Below, one piece after another: positions 30,874 through 37,916 of a DNA stretch of 38,579 nucleotides. The DNA lies in IMG/VR virus record IMGVR_UViG_3300044621_001223, positions 1-38,579 of that record; one strand, 5' to 3'. The stretch's first letter is position 1. The number at the start of each line of letters is the position of its first letter. The position numbers and the translations under genes are program-made. Source of the DNA: a virus. The notes beneath the pieces were generated by a model. It saw nothing but the letters and a program-made list of their open reading frames with translations, had not been told where the DNA came from and ran no database searches.

Positions 30874-31019
30874 GGGAAGCGAACGAGAAGTTGATTGGAA
30901 GAACTACGCCTGGGATGAAGAGTCGGGCTGGCTCTGTGCATGAGAGACGCGGGCGAAAACTTATTCGTCCGGTAAAGCAAGAAGTTTTCATGGAGGACGG
31001 CGACGATGAACCTGAATGA
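30750..31019 (+). CDS. Small Cys-rich zinc-binding protein (89 aa)
   Basis: Cys5-x2-Cys8, Cys13, Cys20-x2-Cys23 and Cys30 in the first 30 residues (ICEICGGREC, RICGQCDAKRTEC) form a probable zinc ribbon. A charged helix (EERLRKELREANEKL) and a basic region (RRGRKLIRPVKQ) with acidic end follow. Possibly a nucleic-acid contact factor near the helicase and primase genes. Its start is within the preceding frame; the stop overlaps the next gene by 14 bases. Confidence 0.6.
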   Translation: MAKICEICGGRECVDPWRICGQCDAKRTECIRSEERLRKELREANEKLIGRTTPGMKSRAGSVHERRGRKLIRPVKQEVFMEDGDDEPE

Positions 31020-31422
31020 AATACTTGACGCTGTGGTCAAGAAGCAAGCAGAGTGCGACGAGTTGGAGATGAGGATGAAGAAACTCGACGATCAGCGAAA
31101 GCAACTTGAAGATCTCGCGGCGGAGGCACTTGCGGCAAGCGGCCTCGACCGTGTAACGTATGCGGGCCGCTCGTGGCGGGTTGAAGTGGCTTCATACCTA
31201 AGTGTGCCAAAGGACAACCGCGACGCCGTGCTCCAGGCGGCATATAACGAAGGCATCGCGGACGAACTGACTACGGTCAATACCGCGACACTAAAGTCGT
31301 GGCTCATCGAGCGGAAGAAAGAGCAGGGGCAGGATGTCTCTGGCAAACTCGCAGAAGGCACTGCGTTCGACGGGCTCGTCAGTGAGTATTCACAGATCCG
31401 GCTGCGTAGCCGGTCTGTGTGA
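31006..31422 (+). CDS. Coiled-coil protein with C-terminal DNA-type domain (138 aa)
   Basis: The start has GGAGG (30992-30996). Residues 5-45 are coiled coil (ILDAVVKKQAECDELEMRMKKLDDQRKQLEDLAAEAL). The rest reads RVTYAGRSWRVEVA, then DNRDAVLQAAYNEGIADELTTVNTATLKSWLIE and a closing SQIRLRSRSV, a pattern common in phage replication clusters. No named family recognised; its gene neighbours suggest a DNA metabolism role. The gene's 3' end contains the hairpin of leader element 3. Confidence 0.6.
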   Translation: MNLNEILDAVVKKQAECDELEMRMKKLDDQRKQLEDLAAEALAASGLDRVTYAGRSWRVEVASYLSVPKDNRDAVLQAAYNEGIADELTTVNTATLKSWLIERKKEQGQDVSGKLAEGTAFDGLVSEYSQIRLRSRSV

Positions 31423-31454
31423 GTTGGTGGTTCGGTGTGTTTCATCGCAAGGAG
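31387..31454 (+). promoter_or_regulatory. 5' leader element 3: hairpin, GGTTCGGT, GCAAGGAG
   Basis: A weak promoter (TTCGAC 31366-31371, TATTCA 31387-31392, 15 bases apart) is followed at once by a hairpin CAGA(T)CCGGCT / AGCCGGTCTG with loop GCGT (31393-31417). Then come GGTGGTTCGGTGTG and GCAAGGAG (31447-31454), 7 bases before ATG 31462. The same order and loop are seen at 21455 and 25265. Confidence 0.55.
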
Positions 31455-31461
31455 TGTGGCT

Positions 31462-32220
31462 ATGAGTCCCACTGGTGATTTGGTTCCGGGTCAGGGAGGT
31501 TCAAAGTTCCTGGCTCTTCGCCCCGACAGTGATGTTCGCGAGGCTCTCGTCGCGAACCTCGGCCCCGGAGAAACCCTCCAGGCGTCCGATCTGCCGAGAG
31601 TGCCGACGCCGTCGGGAGGCGGCAAGGTCTGGGCGTGGACTGACTCGGGCAACAACGAGCAGTCGGCGAAGAGCATCGACGGTGTGCTCGCCTACTACGG
31701 CGTTCGCGGAACGCTGTGGGGGAGCGAGGAGCCGCAGGGTAAGGTCAGCCCCGTCCTCGTGACGTATGACCTCATCACTGCGACTCGGCTGAACGACGAC
31801 ATCGGCGATCTCGACGCCGAGATGCTGGAGTCGTGCCGGACGGGCGACCGCACCTATGACTGGCAGCGACTGCCGTACAACCAGTACGGCACGAGCAAGT
31901 CCGGTCGAGGGAAGCGGTGCAAGGAGTCTCGACTGCTCGCGATCCTGCGGGCCGACGAGGCATGGCCTCTGCTCGTCTCGGCCGGGCCTGGTTCGCTGAA
32001 GACGGTCGTGCCGTTCGTGAAGAGGCTTCCGGTGCCGCACTTCCGGGCCGAAGTCTCGTTGACGCTGGAGCGGATCGAGAACGCGGGCGGTCAGCCCTAC
32101 TCGCAGATCGTCCCGAAACTCACCGGGACGCTGTCGCGTGAGGAGGGCGAACTGGTTCGCAGGCTCTACACGAATCCGCTATCGAAGGTCGCCCAGCAGG
32201 TTGACTTCGACGGCGAGTGA
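31462..32220 (+). CDS. Candidate ssDNA-binding-like protein (252 aa)
   Basis: The ATG at 31462 has AAGGAG 7 bases upstream; the in-frame TTG at 31435 is less likely. Beta-rich core: GVLAYYGVRGTLWGSEEPQGKVSPVLVTYDL, QRLPYNQYGTSKSGRGKRCKESRLLAILR, then PGSLKTVVPFVKRLPVPHFRAEVSLTLERIENAGG and an acidic C-terminus (DFDGE). An acidic tip and a basic, beta-rich core are usual for phage SSBs, but no SSB motif is certain. Placed directly before the primase-polymerase. It has its own leader element and terminator, which fits high expression. Treat the function as a suggestion. Confidence 0.5.
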   Translation: MSPTGDLVPGQGGSKFLALRPDSDVREALVANLGPGETLQASDLPRVPTPSGGGKVWAWTDSGNNEQSAKSIDGVLAYYGVRGTLWGSEEPQGKVSPVLVTYDLITATRLNDDIGDLDAEMLESCRTGDRTYDWQRLPYNQYGTSKSGRGKRCKESRLLAILRADEAWPLLVSAGPGSLKTVVPFVKRLPVPHFRAEVSLTLERIENAGGQPYSQIVPKLTGTLSREEGELVRRLYTNPLSKVAQQVDFDGE

Positions 32221-32245
32221 TCGCTGATCCCTGACGTCGCTTCAT

Positions 32246-32288
32246 CGCCGGAGGGGAGTCGCGATCGCGGCCCCCTCCGGCGTCTTTT
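32246..32288 (+). terminator. Intrinsic terminator before the primase-polymerase gene
   Basis: CGCCGGAGGGG (32246-32256) and CCCCTCCGGCG (32272-32282) make a perfect 11-bp stem, then TCTTTTC. Ends the 31462 transcript. Confidence 0.8.
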
Positions 32289-32310
32289 CACTCACCATCA
32301 AGGACTGAAT

Positions 32311-33969
32311 ATGAGTGCTCACGTTGGAAGGTATTGTGAACTTGGATGGAGGATCGTCCGGCTCAACGGCGTAGCGAAGCCGTCCGTATGCACCTGCCAC
32401 AAGGGAGCGAGATGCCCGACGCCCGGAAAGCATCCGGTTGGTACGGAGTGGCAGAAGCACGCGACATCGGACGAGGATGTCGTCGAGTCATGGTTCGAGG
32501 ACAACGAGAACATCAACATCGGAGTTCTGCTCGGGCCGTCATCTGGCGTCATCGACATCGAACTCGATGACGACGCCGCGAAGGAGACATGGGCTTCGCT
32601 CGGGCTCGGAGAGATCTGGACTCCGACATACACAGCAGGAAGAGGTCCGCATCGGATCTTCAAGTGGCAGGACGGCCTCCCGCCGGTCGCGGTCAAGAAA
32701 GCGATGGGCATTGAGTTCCGGCTCGGGAACGACGGCAAGGCTTCGCAGTCTGTGCTCCCGCCGAGCACGCATCACAGCGGCGCGAAGTACGCCTGGGTCG
32801 ATGGGCTCTCGCCGAGCGACGTAGAGATCGCGGAGGTTCCAGACAAACTCCTTCGCATCCTGTGGAACGACGACGGGGCCGGGCCGGTAGCAGAGCACAA
32901 GCCGCCAGCGAGCCTCATCGTCCATGAGAAGATTGAGAAGGGCGGCCGGAACAACGCTCTGTATCGTTTCGCGTGCGACGAAGGCTTCAGGTGTCGCGAC
33001 ATCAACTCCGAGAAAGAGCAGCAGGACATGCTCGCCAAGATCTCGGCGATCAACGCGATGCAGTGCGTGCCTCCGCTTTCGCCAGAAGAGGTCGTGTCAA
33101 TCTACAGGAGTGCGGTCGCGTTCGTCCGCAAGACTCAGTCTGTCGGGATGCCGATAGATGTCGCCATGAGCCAGTGTGAAAGAGGCATCGCCGAGAAGAA
33201 GAAGCGTGGCGACCCGACACCGAAGGAGAAGGACTGGGTTCGTGCCTTCACAGTGACCGGGCTTCACTACGCCCCGCCTCGTGACGGTGCTGATCCAGAA
33301 TGGTGGCCTGGTGAATGGCAACTCACGGTCGTGCATTCAGATCCGCTTGAGTACCGACTCCACGTTCCCGCATGGGCTGAGTGGACAGCGAACGGTTCTG
33401 GCAACATCAGCCTCAGCGTGGCTACATACAGGTCATCAACGAAGGTGGCGGCAGCGGTCCTCGCGGCCACCGGAGTCGTCATGCTGGACGATGAACCTGG
33501 GAAGTGGAAGCGAATCTGGGACGGCGGCGGCAAGAAGAAGCCGACGCGAGGAATCAAAGCAAAACTGCTTGATAACGTTACGCACGAATGGCCCGGAGCG
33601 TCGTCGCTACGGTACGTCGTGCTGGCGGGATGGCTCTACGACAGGCTGTCCCAGGCTTCGCAGCCGAACGACGATGACACGCCATGCCCGACCGGAAGGG
33701 CAGCGTGGAGGGCCGACGGGACGCTCTGGTGGAACTGGACGAAGGTCTGGGAGGACATCGAGCGGAACCACAGGGTCATGGAGGGAGAGCGTCAGGCATT
33801 GAAGCGGAGGCTGATTGGAAAGTTTGGGGATAGTGCGACGGACTTCAGGCACGCGGAGTTTAGGCATCTTGGGGGAGCCAGGAAGACTTACGTCGTGTGG
33901 ACGAAGCGAGAGTTCGCTGTCCTGGAGCAGATGGCGACAGAAGAAGCAGGGGGCTTAGGGGGGCAGTAA
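32311..33969 (+). CDS. Bifunctional primase-polymerase (prim-pol) with PriCT domain
   Basis: A 552-aa protein that likely starts DNA synthesis in phage replication. The N-terminal prim-pol domain has CTCHKGARCPTPGKHP (28-42), the metal motif VIDIELDDD (Asp82, Glu84), RGPHRIFKW (His114) and LPPSTHHSGAKYAW. At about 203-275 a PriCT-1-type region reads KGGRNNALYRFAC, MQCVPPLSPEEVVSIYRSAV. The C-terminal 250 residues show VLAGWLYDRL and a winged-helix-like end (RHLGGARKTYVVW). There is no helicase domain in the same protein. The ATG is preceded by AAGGA. A UvrD-like helicase is encoded next. Confidence 0.85.
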   Translation: MSAHVGRYCELGWRIVRLNGVAKPSVCTCHKGARCPTPGKHPVGTEWQKHATSDEDVVESWFEDNENINIGVLLGPSSGVIDIELDDDAAKETWASLGLGEIWTPTYTAGRGPHRIFKWQDGLPPVAVKKAMGIEFRLGNDGKASQSVLPPSTHHSGAKYAWVDGLSPSDVEIAEVPDKLLRILWNDDGAGPVAEHKPPASLIVHEKIEKGGRNNALYRFACDEGFRCRDINSEKEQQDMLAKISAINAMQCVPPLSPEEVVSIYRSAVAFVRKTQSVGMPIDVAMSQCERGIAEKKKRGDPTPKEKDWVRAFTVTGLHYAPPRDGADPEWWPGEWQLTVVHSDPLEYRLHVPAWAEWTANGSGNISLSVATYRSSTKVAAAVLAATGVVMLDDEPGKWKRIWDGGGKKKPTRGIKAKLLDNVTHEWPGASSLRYVVLAGWLYDRLSQASQPNDDDTPCPTGRAAWRADGTLWWNWTKVWEDIERNHRVMEGERQALKRRLIGKFGDSATDFRHAEFRHLGGARKTYVVWTKREFAVLEQMATEEAGGLGGQ

Positions 33970-33971
33970 AT

Positions 33972-34090
33972 CTTTTTTCAAAAAAGTTGTTATTTCGCGT
34001 GCGGTTTGTGCGGCAGGTGAGTTTCGTGCTCTTTTTTATGGGGCGAAACGTGCCGGGAAAAGCAGCGGGAAAGCCTATATGCCGCACAAA
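33972..34090 (+). promoter_or_regulatory. Structured AU-rich intergenic region before the UvrD-like gene
   Basis: The 175-base gap holds CTTTTTT C AAAAAAG (33972-33986). A nested pair follows: outer 11-bp arms TTTGTGCGGCA (34005-34015) and TGCCGCACAAA (34080-34090), inner GTTTCG (34021-34026) and CGAAAC (34044-34049). No frame is coding. It may be a leader RNA or a protein-binding site. Base composition differs from the flanks. Confidence 0.5.
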
Positions 34091-34144
34091 TACCTCCGTT
34101 TTTGTGACATGGTTGCCCAGTTTATCAGGAAGGACGTATAGACT

Positions 34145-35788
34145 ATGCAGATTGCCCGTCTTGTTGGTGGGGCCGGGACAGGGAAGACGACCGAACTCCT
34201 GAAGATCATGGAGTCGGCCCTTCAGGTCGTCAAAGATCCGACCCTCTTAGGGTTCGCGTCTTTCACTCGTGCTGCCAGGGCCGAAGCGGTCAGTAGGGCG
34301 AGTTCAGCGTGGAACATCGACCCGGAAATACTCTCTAAAAAAGGGTGGTTTCGGACTGTCCACTCGACGGTGTTGAGATGTCTCGGAGACTCGGCGAGCG
34401 AACTCATCGGCGACTCCAAGGAAGACCTGGAGTGGATCTCGAAGTCACTCGGCGTGAAACTCTCGACAGACCTCGACGACCAATACGGCCGCCAGAAATA
34501 CATCGGCGACCCGGTAGTGTCGGCGTCTCTCAACTGCTGGTCGCTCGCACGCGTGACGATGACCAGCCTTGAGGAAGTCGTGCGTCGCGCCAGGGCGATA
34601 GACGACAACGTGCCTGAGTACGCGAAGGTCGTGTCGGTCGCCGAGCGATACGAGATGGCGAAGCGTCTGGACGACAGGATGGACTTCGACGACTCGCTGA
34701 TGAGGTTCTCGGGCGTAAGAATGTCGCCTACCTACGGCATCTCAATGATCACGCCGATGGGCTTTCTGCCGGAGGTTCAGGCGTGGCTCTTCGACGAGCA
34801 ACAGGACGCGTCGCCCCTGCTCGATATCGTGTGCAAGCGGCTCGTGTCGTCTCCAACCGTAAAGTGGTGCTACGTCGTCGGCGACCCGTTCCAAAGCATC
34901 TACGGCTTCGCTGGATCATCGTCCTCGTGCTTCATGGCGTGGAAGGCCGACAAGGAGCGGATCATGCCGAAGTCTTGGAGATGTCCGAAGCAAGTCCTGG
35001 ATCTTGGAGAGCGTTGCTTGAGGCGTCTATCGAAGGGCTACTTCGACAGAGGCATCGCACCGGCAGACCACGATGGTAGCGTAAGCGAGTCAACGATCGA
35101 GGACGCAGCGATGATGGCGAAGCCTGACGAAGACTGGCTCTTCATCGCACGGACGAACTTCCAGGCAACGAGGCTCGCTGCTGCGCTTCACAGTTTCAGC
35201 AGACCGATGCGATGGGTGAACCAGCCAGATGGGCTGTCTGGAAGAGCGGTCGGGCTTCGTGGCCTGTACGCACTCGAAAAAGGCGAAACGATCACAGGAA
35301 TTCAGTGGAAGCAGGCGATCGAACTGCTACCGGTGAAAGACAAGGACGGAGCGACGTTCCTGAAGCGTGGAGTGAAGGCTCAGTGGCGGAAGGACGAAGA
35401 ACTGCCGTCGAGGTGGGACAGGATCTGGATCGACGAACTCCACGAGGTCGGTGCGACCGACGCACTCATATCAGCCATCAAGGATGCCCGCTGGGGTGGG
35501 CTCGTAGACCGTGGGAATGAGTGGCGTCGCATGGCGGCAAAGTGGGGGCCGGAACTAGCGAGCCTGCCACGGATACGCGTCGGCACGATCCACTCGGTCA
35601 AGGGTGCCGAGGCCGAGAACGTTGCACTGCTGACCACGACGAGCAAACTCGTTGAGCGAGGGCTAGAGGAGCCTTCGCAACGAGATGAAGAGCACAGGAT
35701 CGCGTATGTAGGCGTGACCCGTGCTAGAAGGAACCTGATCGTCATCAACGAGGGGCGTTCAGGCACATCAAGGATGGAGGTTCTATGA
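34145..35788 (+). CDS. UvrD/Rep-like superfamily 1 DNA helicase
   Basis: A 547-aa protein with all main SF1A motifs: Walker A GGAGTGKTT (8-16), Ia GFASFTRAARAEAVSRA, Ic RTVHS, II LFDEQQDASP, III YVVGDPFQSIYGFAG, IV SWRCPKQVL, V VGTIHSVKGAEAENVALL, VI RIAYVGVTRARRNLIV. It is shorter than UvrD (about 720), with short 1B/2B domains, as in phage Dda-like or RecD2-like enzymes. It likely unwinds DNA in replication or recombination. AGGAAGG lies about 10 bases before the ATG; the gene overlaps the next one (ATGA). Confidence 0.9.
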   Translation: MQIARLVGGAGTGKTTELLKIMESALQVVKDPTLLGFASFTRAARAEAVSRASSAWNIDPEILSKKGWFRTVHSTVLRCLGDSASELIGDSKEDLEWISKSLGVKLSTDLDDQYGRQKYIGDPVVSASLNCWSLARVTMTSLEEVVRRARAIDDNVPEYAKVVSVAERYEMAKRLDDRMDFDDSLMRFSGVRMSPTYGISMITPMGFLPEVQAWLFDEQQDASPLLDIVCKRLVSSPTVKWCYVVGDPFQSIYGFAGSSSSCFMAWKADKERIMPKSWRCPKQVLDLGERCLRRLSKGYFDRGIAPADHDGSVSESTIEDAAMMAKPDEDWLFIARTNFQATRLAAALHSFSRPMRWVNQPDGLSGRAVGLRGLYALEKGETITGIQWKQAIELLPVKDKDGATFLKRGVKAQWRKDEELPSRWDRIWIDELHEVGATDALISAIKDARWGGLVDRGNEWRRMAAKWGPELASLPRIRVGTIHSVKGAEAENVALLTTTSKLVERGLEEPSQRDEEHRIAYVGVTRARRNLIVINEGRSGTSRMEVL

Positions 35789-36198
35789 TCACCCGAATGG
35801 ATGGCCGCACAGTCTGCGAAAGATGCGGAGGATCTGCTCACGATTTGGTAAGCCACTATCGCGGCGAGATGACCGTCCAGTGCGTCTACTGTCTTGAGTT
35901 CGCCAAGATCTTTGGGTATCCACCTGAGAATGAACTGCGGCCAGAGAGCCGAAACGCAGGGGATTACGTCCTGAAACATGGACGCTATAAAGGGCAGAGC
36001 ATCGCCGAGGTGGCATCGTCTGGACAACGTGGCATCGAGTACCTAAAGATCTTGTCAAAGGATTCGCCCAAGATGACCGGGATCATCGCCGAGTACTTCG
36101 ATTCACGCTCCGCCGTGAGCGTTCAAGCGGCCGAATCTCAGCATGAGCCGCATCGGTCGCCAAGCCGAGACGAGGCGGGTATCTCCGGCAGTCCGTGA
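35785..36198 (+). CDS. Zinc finger protein with ExoX-C-like domain (137 aa)
   Basis: Cys11-x2-Cys14 and Cys33-x2-Cys36 (CERCGG, CVYC) give an N-terminal zinc finger. Residues about 60-95 (YVLKHGRYKGQSIAEVASSGQRGIEYLKIL) match the exodeoxyribonuclease X-like C-terminal domain, a small DNA-associated module also found alone in phages. The C-terminal 25 residues are polar. It overlaps the helicase gene (ATGA) and is followed by a strong terminator. No nuclease catalytic site of its own is visible. Confidence 0.75.
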   Translation: MITRMDGRTVCERCGGSAHDLVSHYRGEMTVQCVYCLEFAKIFGYPPENELRPESRNAGDYVLKHGRYKGQSIAEVASSGQRGIEYLKILSKDSPKMTGIIAEYFDSRSAVSVQAAESQHEPHRSPSRDEAGISGSP

Positions 36199-36228
36199 CG
36201 AATGCCAGTCCTTCATTCGTGTGCGGTC

Positions 36229-36259
36229 AACTCGGGGGCTTCGGCCCCCGAGTTTTTTT
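36229..36259 (+). terminator. Intrinsic terminator with UUCG tetraloop
   Basis: AACTCGGGGGC / GCCCCCGAGTT with loop TTCG, then a run of T (7 in all). The clearest terminator in the window; it ends the prim-pol/helicase operon. Confidence 0.93.
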
Positions 36260-36269
36260 GTGAATAGAC

Positions 36270-36298
36270 TTGACACGCGAGACTTCGCGGGGTATCAC
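36270..36298 (+). promoter_or_regulatory. Consensus promoter with near-leaderless start
   Basis: Consensus TTGACA (36270-36275), a 17-base spacer and TATCAC (36293-36298). The ATG of the VRR-NUC gene at 36309 is 10 bases after the -10 box, so the mRNA would have only about 3-4 leader bases. No ribosome-binding site is visible. Confidence 0.75.
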
Positions 36299-36308
36299 AC
36301 CCATCGCC

Positions 36309-36668
36309 ATGCCAAGAGAGTCTTCGATCGTCGCCTCAATCGTTCGCGCCGCCAATGCCGACGGATGGTGGACGATGAAGATTCACGGAGGGCCGTATCA
36401 GTTGTCTGGAGTGCCAGACGTTCTGTGCCTGAAGAGTGGTCGCGCCGTTTTCCTTGAGGTAAAGCAGCCCGGAAAGAAGCCGACTGAGATCCAGAAGGCC
36501 AGGATGAAGGAGATCAGCGAAAAGGGCGGCGCAAAGTGTGCCGTCGTGACTTCTAAGGAGGAGGCGATTCATGCTCTTCAAGATCATTCGCGCCGTGCAG
36601 TTAGAAACGCTCTCGATCAGGATCACGTTCGAGCAGAGCGAAGATTTTCCGTGCGAGGCGATGACTGA
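36309..36668 (+). CDS. VRR-NUC domain nuclease
   Basis: A 119-aa PD-(D/E)xK-type nuclease: SSIVASIVRAANADGWWTMKIHG, then GVPDVLCLKSGRAVFLEVKQPGKKPTEIQ (Asp, then Glu-x-Lys in LEVKQ) and a helix. These single-domain nucleases act on branched DNA and are often encoded near SNF2 and primase genes in phages. The ATG at 36309 gives the natural N-terminus, though an upstream in-frame ATG exists at 36270. The C-terminus overlaps the next gene by 98 bases; the tail after about residue 90 looks non-conserved. Confidence 0.85.
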   Translation: MPRESSIVASIVRAANADGWWTMKIHGGPYQLSGVPDVLCLKSGRAVFLEVKQPGKKPTEIQKARMKEISEKGGAKCAVVTSKEEAIHALQDHSRRAVRNALDQDHVRAERRFSVRGDD

Positions 36669-36828
36669 GCACGCAGACGCAGTAGAAGACGCCGTGCGGA
36701 ACGAGTACGAGGGGACAGACAAGCCGGCCGACATCATCGCGTTCGAGATCGCAGACAGGTACCGACGCGTTGAATGCGTTGAGGTTGAGGACGAAGCGGG
36801 CGATGTCATCTGCTGCGAGTGCTGCTGA
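36571..36828 (+). CDS. Small acidic Cys-ended protein (85 aa)
   Basis: A strong AAGGAGGAGG lies at 36556-36565. The sequence is acidic (MTEHADAVEDAVRNEYEGTDKPADIIAFEIADRYRRVECVEVEDEAGDVICCECC) and ends in four Cys. No family recognised. Starts within the VRR-NUC gene, so it may be translated from the same mRNA. Confidence 0.6.
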   Translation: MLFKIIRAVQLETLSIRITFEQSEDFPCEAMTEHADAVEDAVRNEYEGTDKPADIIAFEIADRYRRVECVEVEDEAGDVICCECC

Positions 36829-36829
36829 A

Positions 36830-36997
36830 ATGGGATACACGCCTCCTAGATTCCGCGAAGACCGCTATCAGCAGGCATATCCAGGGCTCGTCGTGATTGC
36901 GATACTCTGCATCTGCATGTTCTCATTCTCGGTCGGGATGCTTGTTGGTCAGTCACAAGTCCTGTGTTCGATCGAGGCAGAAAAAGGCAATGAATAG
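36830..36997 (+). CDS. Single-span membrane protein (55 aa)
   Basis: From ATG 36830 the protein has about 18 polar residues and one clear transmembrane helix (GLVVIAILCICMFSFSVGMLVG), then a short polar tail. The in-frame ATG at 36803 would add nine residues. No strong ribosome-binding site. Size and single helix would suit a small holin-like, pinholin-like or accessory membrane protein; this is only topology. Another tiny membrane protein follows. Confidence 0.55.
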   Translation: MGYTPPRFREDRYQQAYPGLVVIAILCICMFSFSVGMLVGQSQVLCSIEAEKGNE

Positions 36998-37009
36998 GAG
37001 CACACTTGC

Positions 37010-37111
37010 ATGAGCGTTGCTGAACTGTGCTGGATCTGCATCGGGCTATCTATAAACACAGTCACGTTCTTCATCGGAATGGCGGTCGGCGCATCAACAA
37101 AGGTCAAGTGA
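37010..37111 (+). CDS. Tiny hydrophobic protein (33 aa)
   Basis: The ATG at 37010 has AGGAG (36997-37001) 8 bases upstream. The 33 residues form one hydrophobic helix (AELCWICIGLSINTVTFFIGMAVGA) with a short basic end (STKVK). It stops in a TGATG overlap with the next gene. Probably an inner-membrane microprotein, possibly paired with the membrane protein just upstream. Confidence 0.5.
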   Translation: MSVAELCWICIGLSINTVTFFIGMAVGASTKVK

Positions 37112-37323
37112 TGGGAAACCTAAAAGACAGGCTGATCGAAGCCGAGGAGCCGAGGGAAGACGTGGTCAACTCGTGCGTGTTTGATTTGATTCAGGCACTT
37201 AGAGAGGCACACTCAGAACCAGAGCCTCGCGACCACAGGCAACTACTGCTAGTGGCAGCAGATGCTCTTGAGAACCAGAAGCAGGTCATCAGGAATCTAA
37301 TCCTTGAGGTAGCGAAGAAATGA
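37111..37323 (+). CDS. Small helical protein of unknown function (70 aa)
   Basis: Starts in a TGATG overlap. Two charged helices (NLKDRLIEAEEPREDVVNSCVFDLIQALREAH; RQLLLVAADALENQKQVIRNLILEVAKK). No motif. Its stop overlaps the FkbM-type methyltransferase start (ATGA), so it is expressed with that gene. Confidence 0.6.
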   Translation: MGNLKDRLIEAEEPREDVVNSCVFDLIQALREAHSEPEPRDHRQLLLVAADALENQKQVIRNLILEVAKK

Positions 37324-37916
37324 TCGAAGAACCTTGGCTTTACCAATGGTCGGGCCACATCAGGCACGGGAGGTCTGCTCTGGCGTTCGACATTGGGGCG
37401 AACACAGGAACGTGGACTTCCGTGATGAGGCACTGGTTCAAGAGCGTAGTGTCAGTAGAGCCTGACAGGAGATGCCATCCTCCTGCCGGCCACGATTACG
37501 TCAGGAACGCGGTTTCTTCGCAATCCGGCGGGAAAGTGAGGATGTACCTTCGAGAGAGTGCTCTCCAGAACTCGCTAGACCAAAGACACGCCGTCGGCTC
37601 TGTAGGAGAGGTAGTCCACGTTATTGCGAGCGAGGAGGTCGATTCTGTCACACTAGACGATCTAGTTCGCGTTTACGGCGAGCCTGACTTCATCAAGATG
37701 GATATCGAGGGCGGAGAGACGGACGCACTAAATGGCGCGACTCTTGATTGCCTCAAGAGATGCCGGTGGGTCATCGAGTTGCACGACACTCGCGTTGAAG
37801 TGTGCGAACAACTGCAGAGGCTCGGGTACAAGAAAATCACAATCATGAAGCATCCTCATCCAGATGCCGGCAAGGGGCATGAGTGGGCATTGATCCTTCC
37901 GGAGTCAATCGCATGA
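37320..37916 (+). CDS. FkbM-family methyltransferase
   Basis: A 198-aa SAM-dependent methyltransferase with motif I FDIGANTGTW (23-32), VEP (Glu47), SVTLDDL and DFIKMDIEGGETDALNGA. FkbM enzymes methylate hydroxyl groups of sugars or natural products. It is smaller than most (about 230-260 aa) but all core motifs are present. It starts in an ATGA overlap and ends in an overlap with a glycosyltransferase gene, so a sugar methylation step coupled to glycan transfer is a reasonable inference. Confidence 0.85.
   Translation: MIEEPWLYQWSGHIRHGRSALAFDIGANTGTWTSVMRHWFKSVVSVEPDRRCHPPAGHDYVRNAVSSQSGGKVRMYLRESALQNSLDQRHAVGSVGEVVHVIASEEVDSVTLDDLVRVYGEPDFIKMDIEGGETDALNGATLDCLKRCRWVIELHDTRVEVCEQLQRLGYKKITIMKHPHPDAGKGHEWALILPESIA

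Noticed and set aside
34113-34142. TTGCCC-N18-TATAGA as promoter of the UvrD-like gene
   Set aside because: The -10 box would end only two bases before ATG 34145, leaving no room for a transcript start before the codon.
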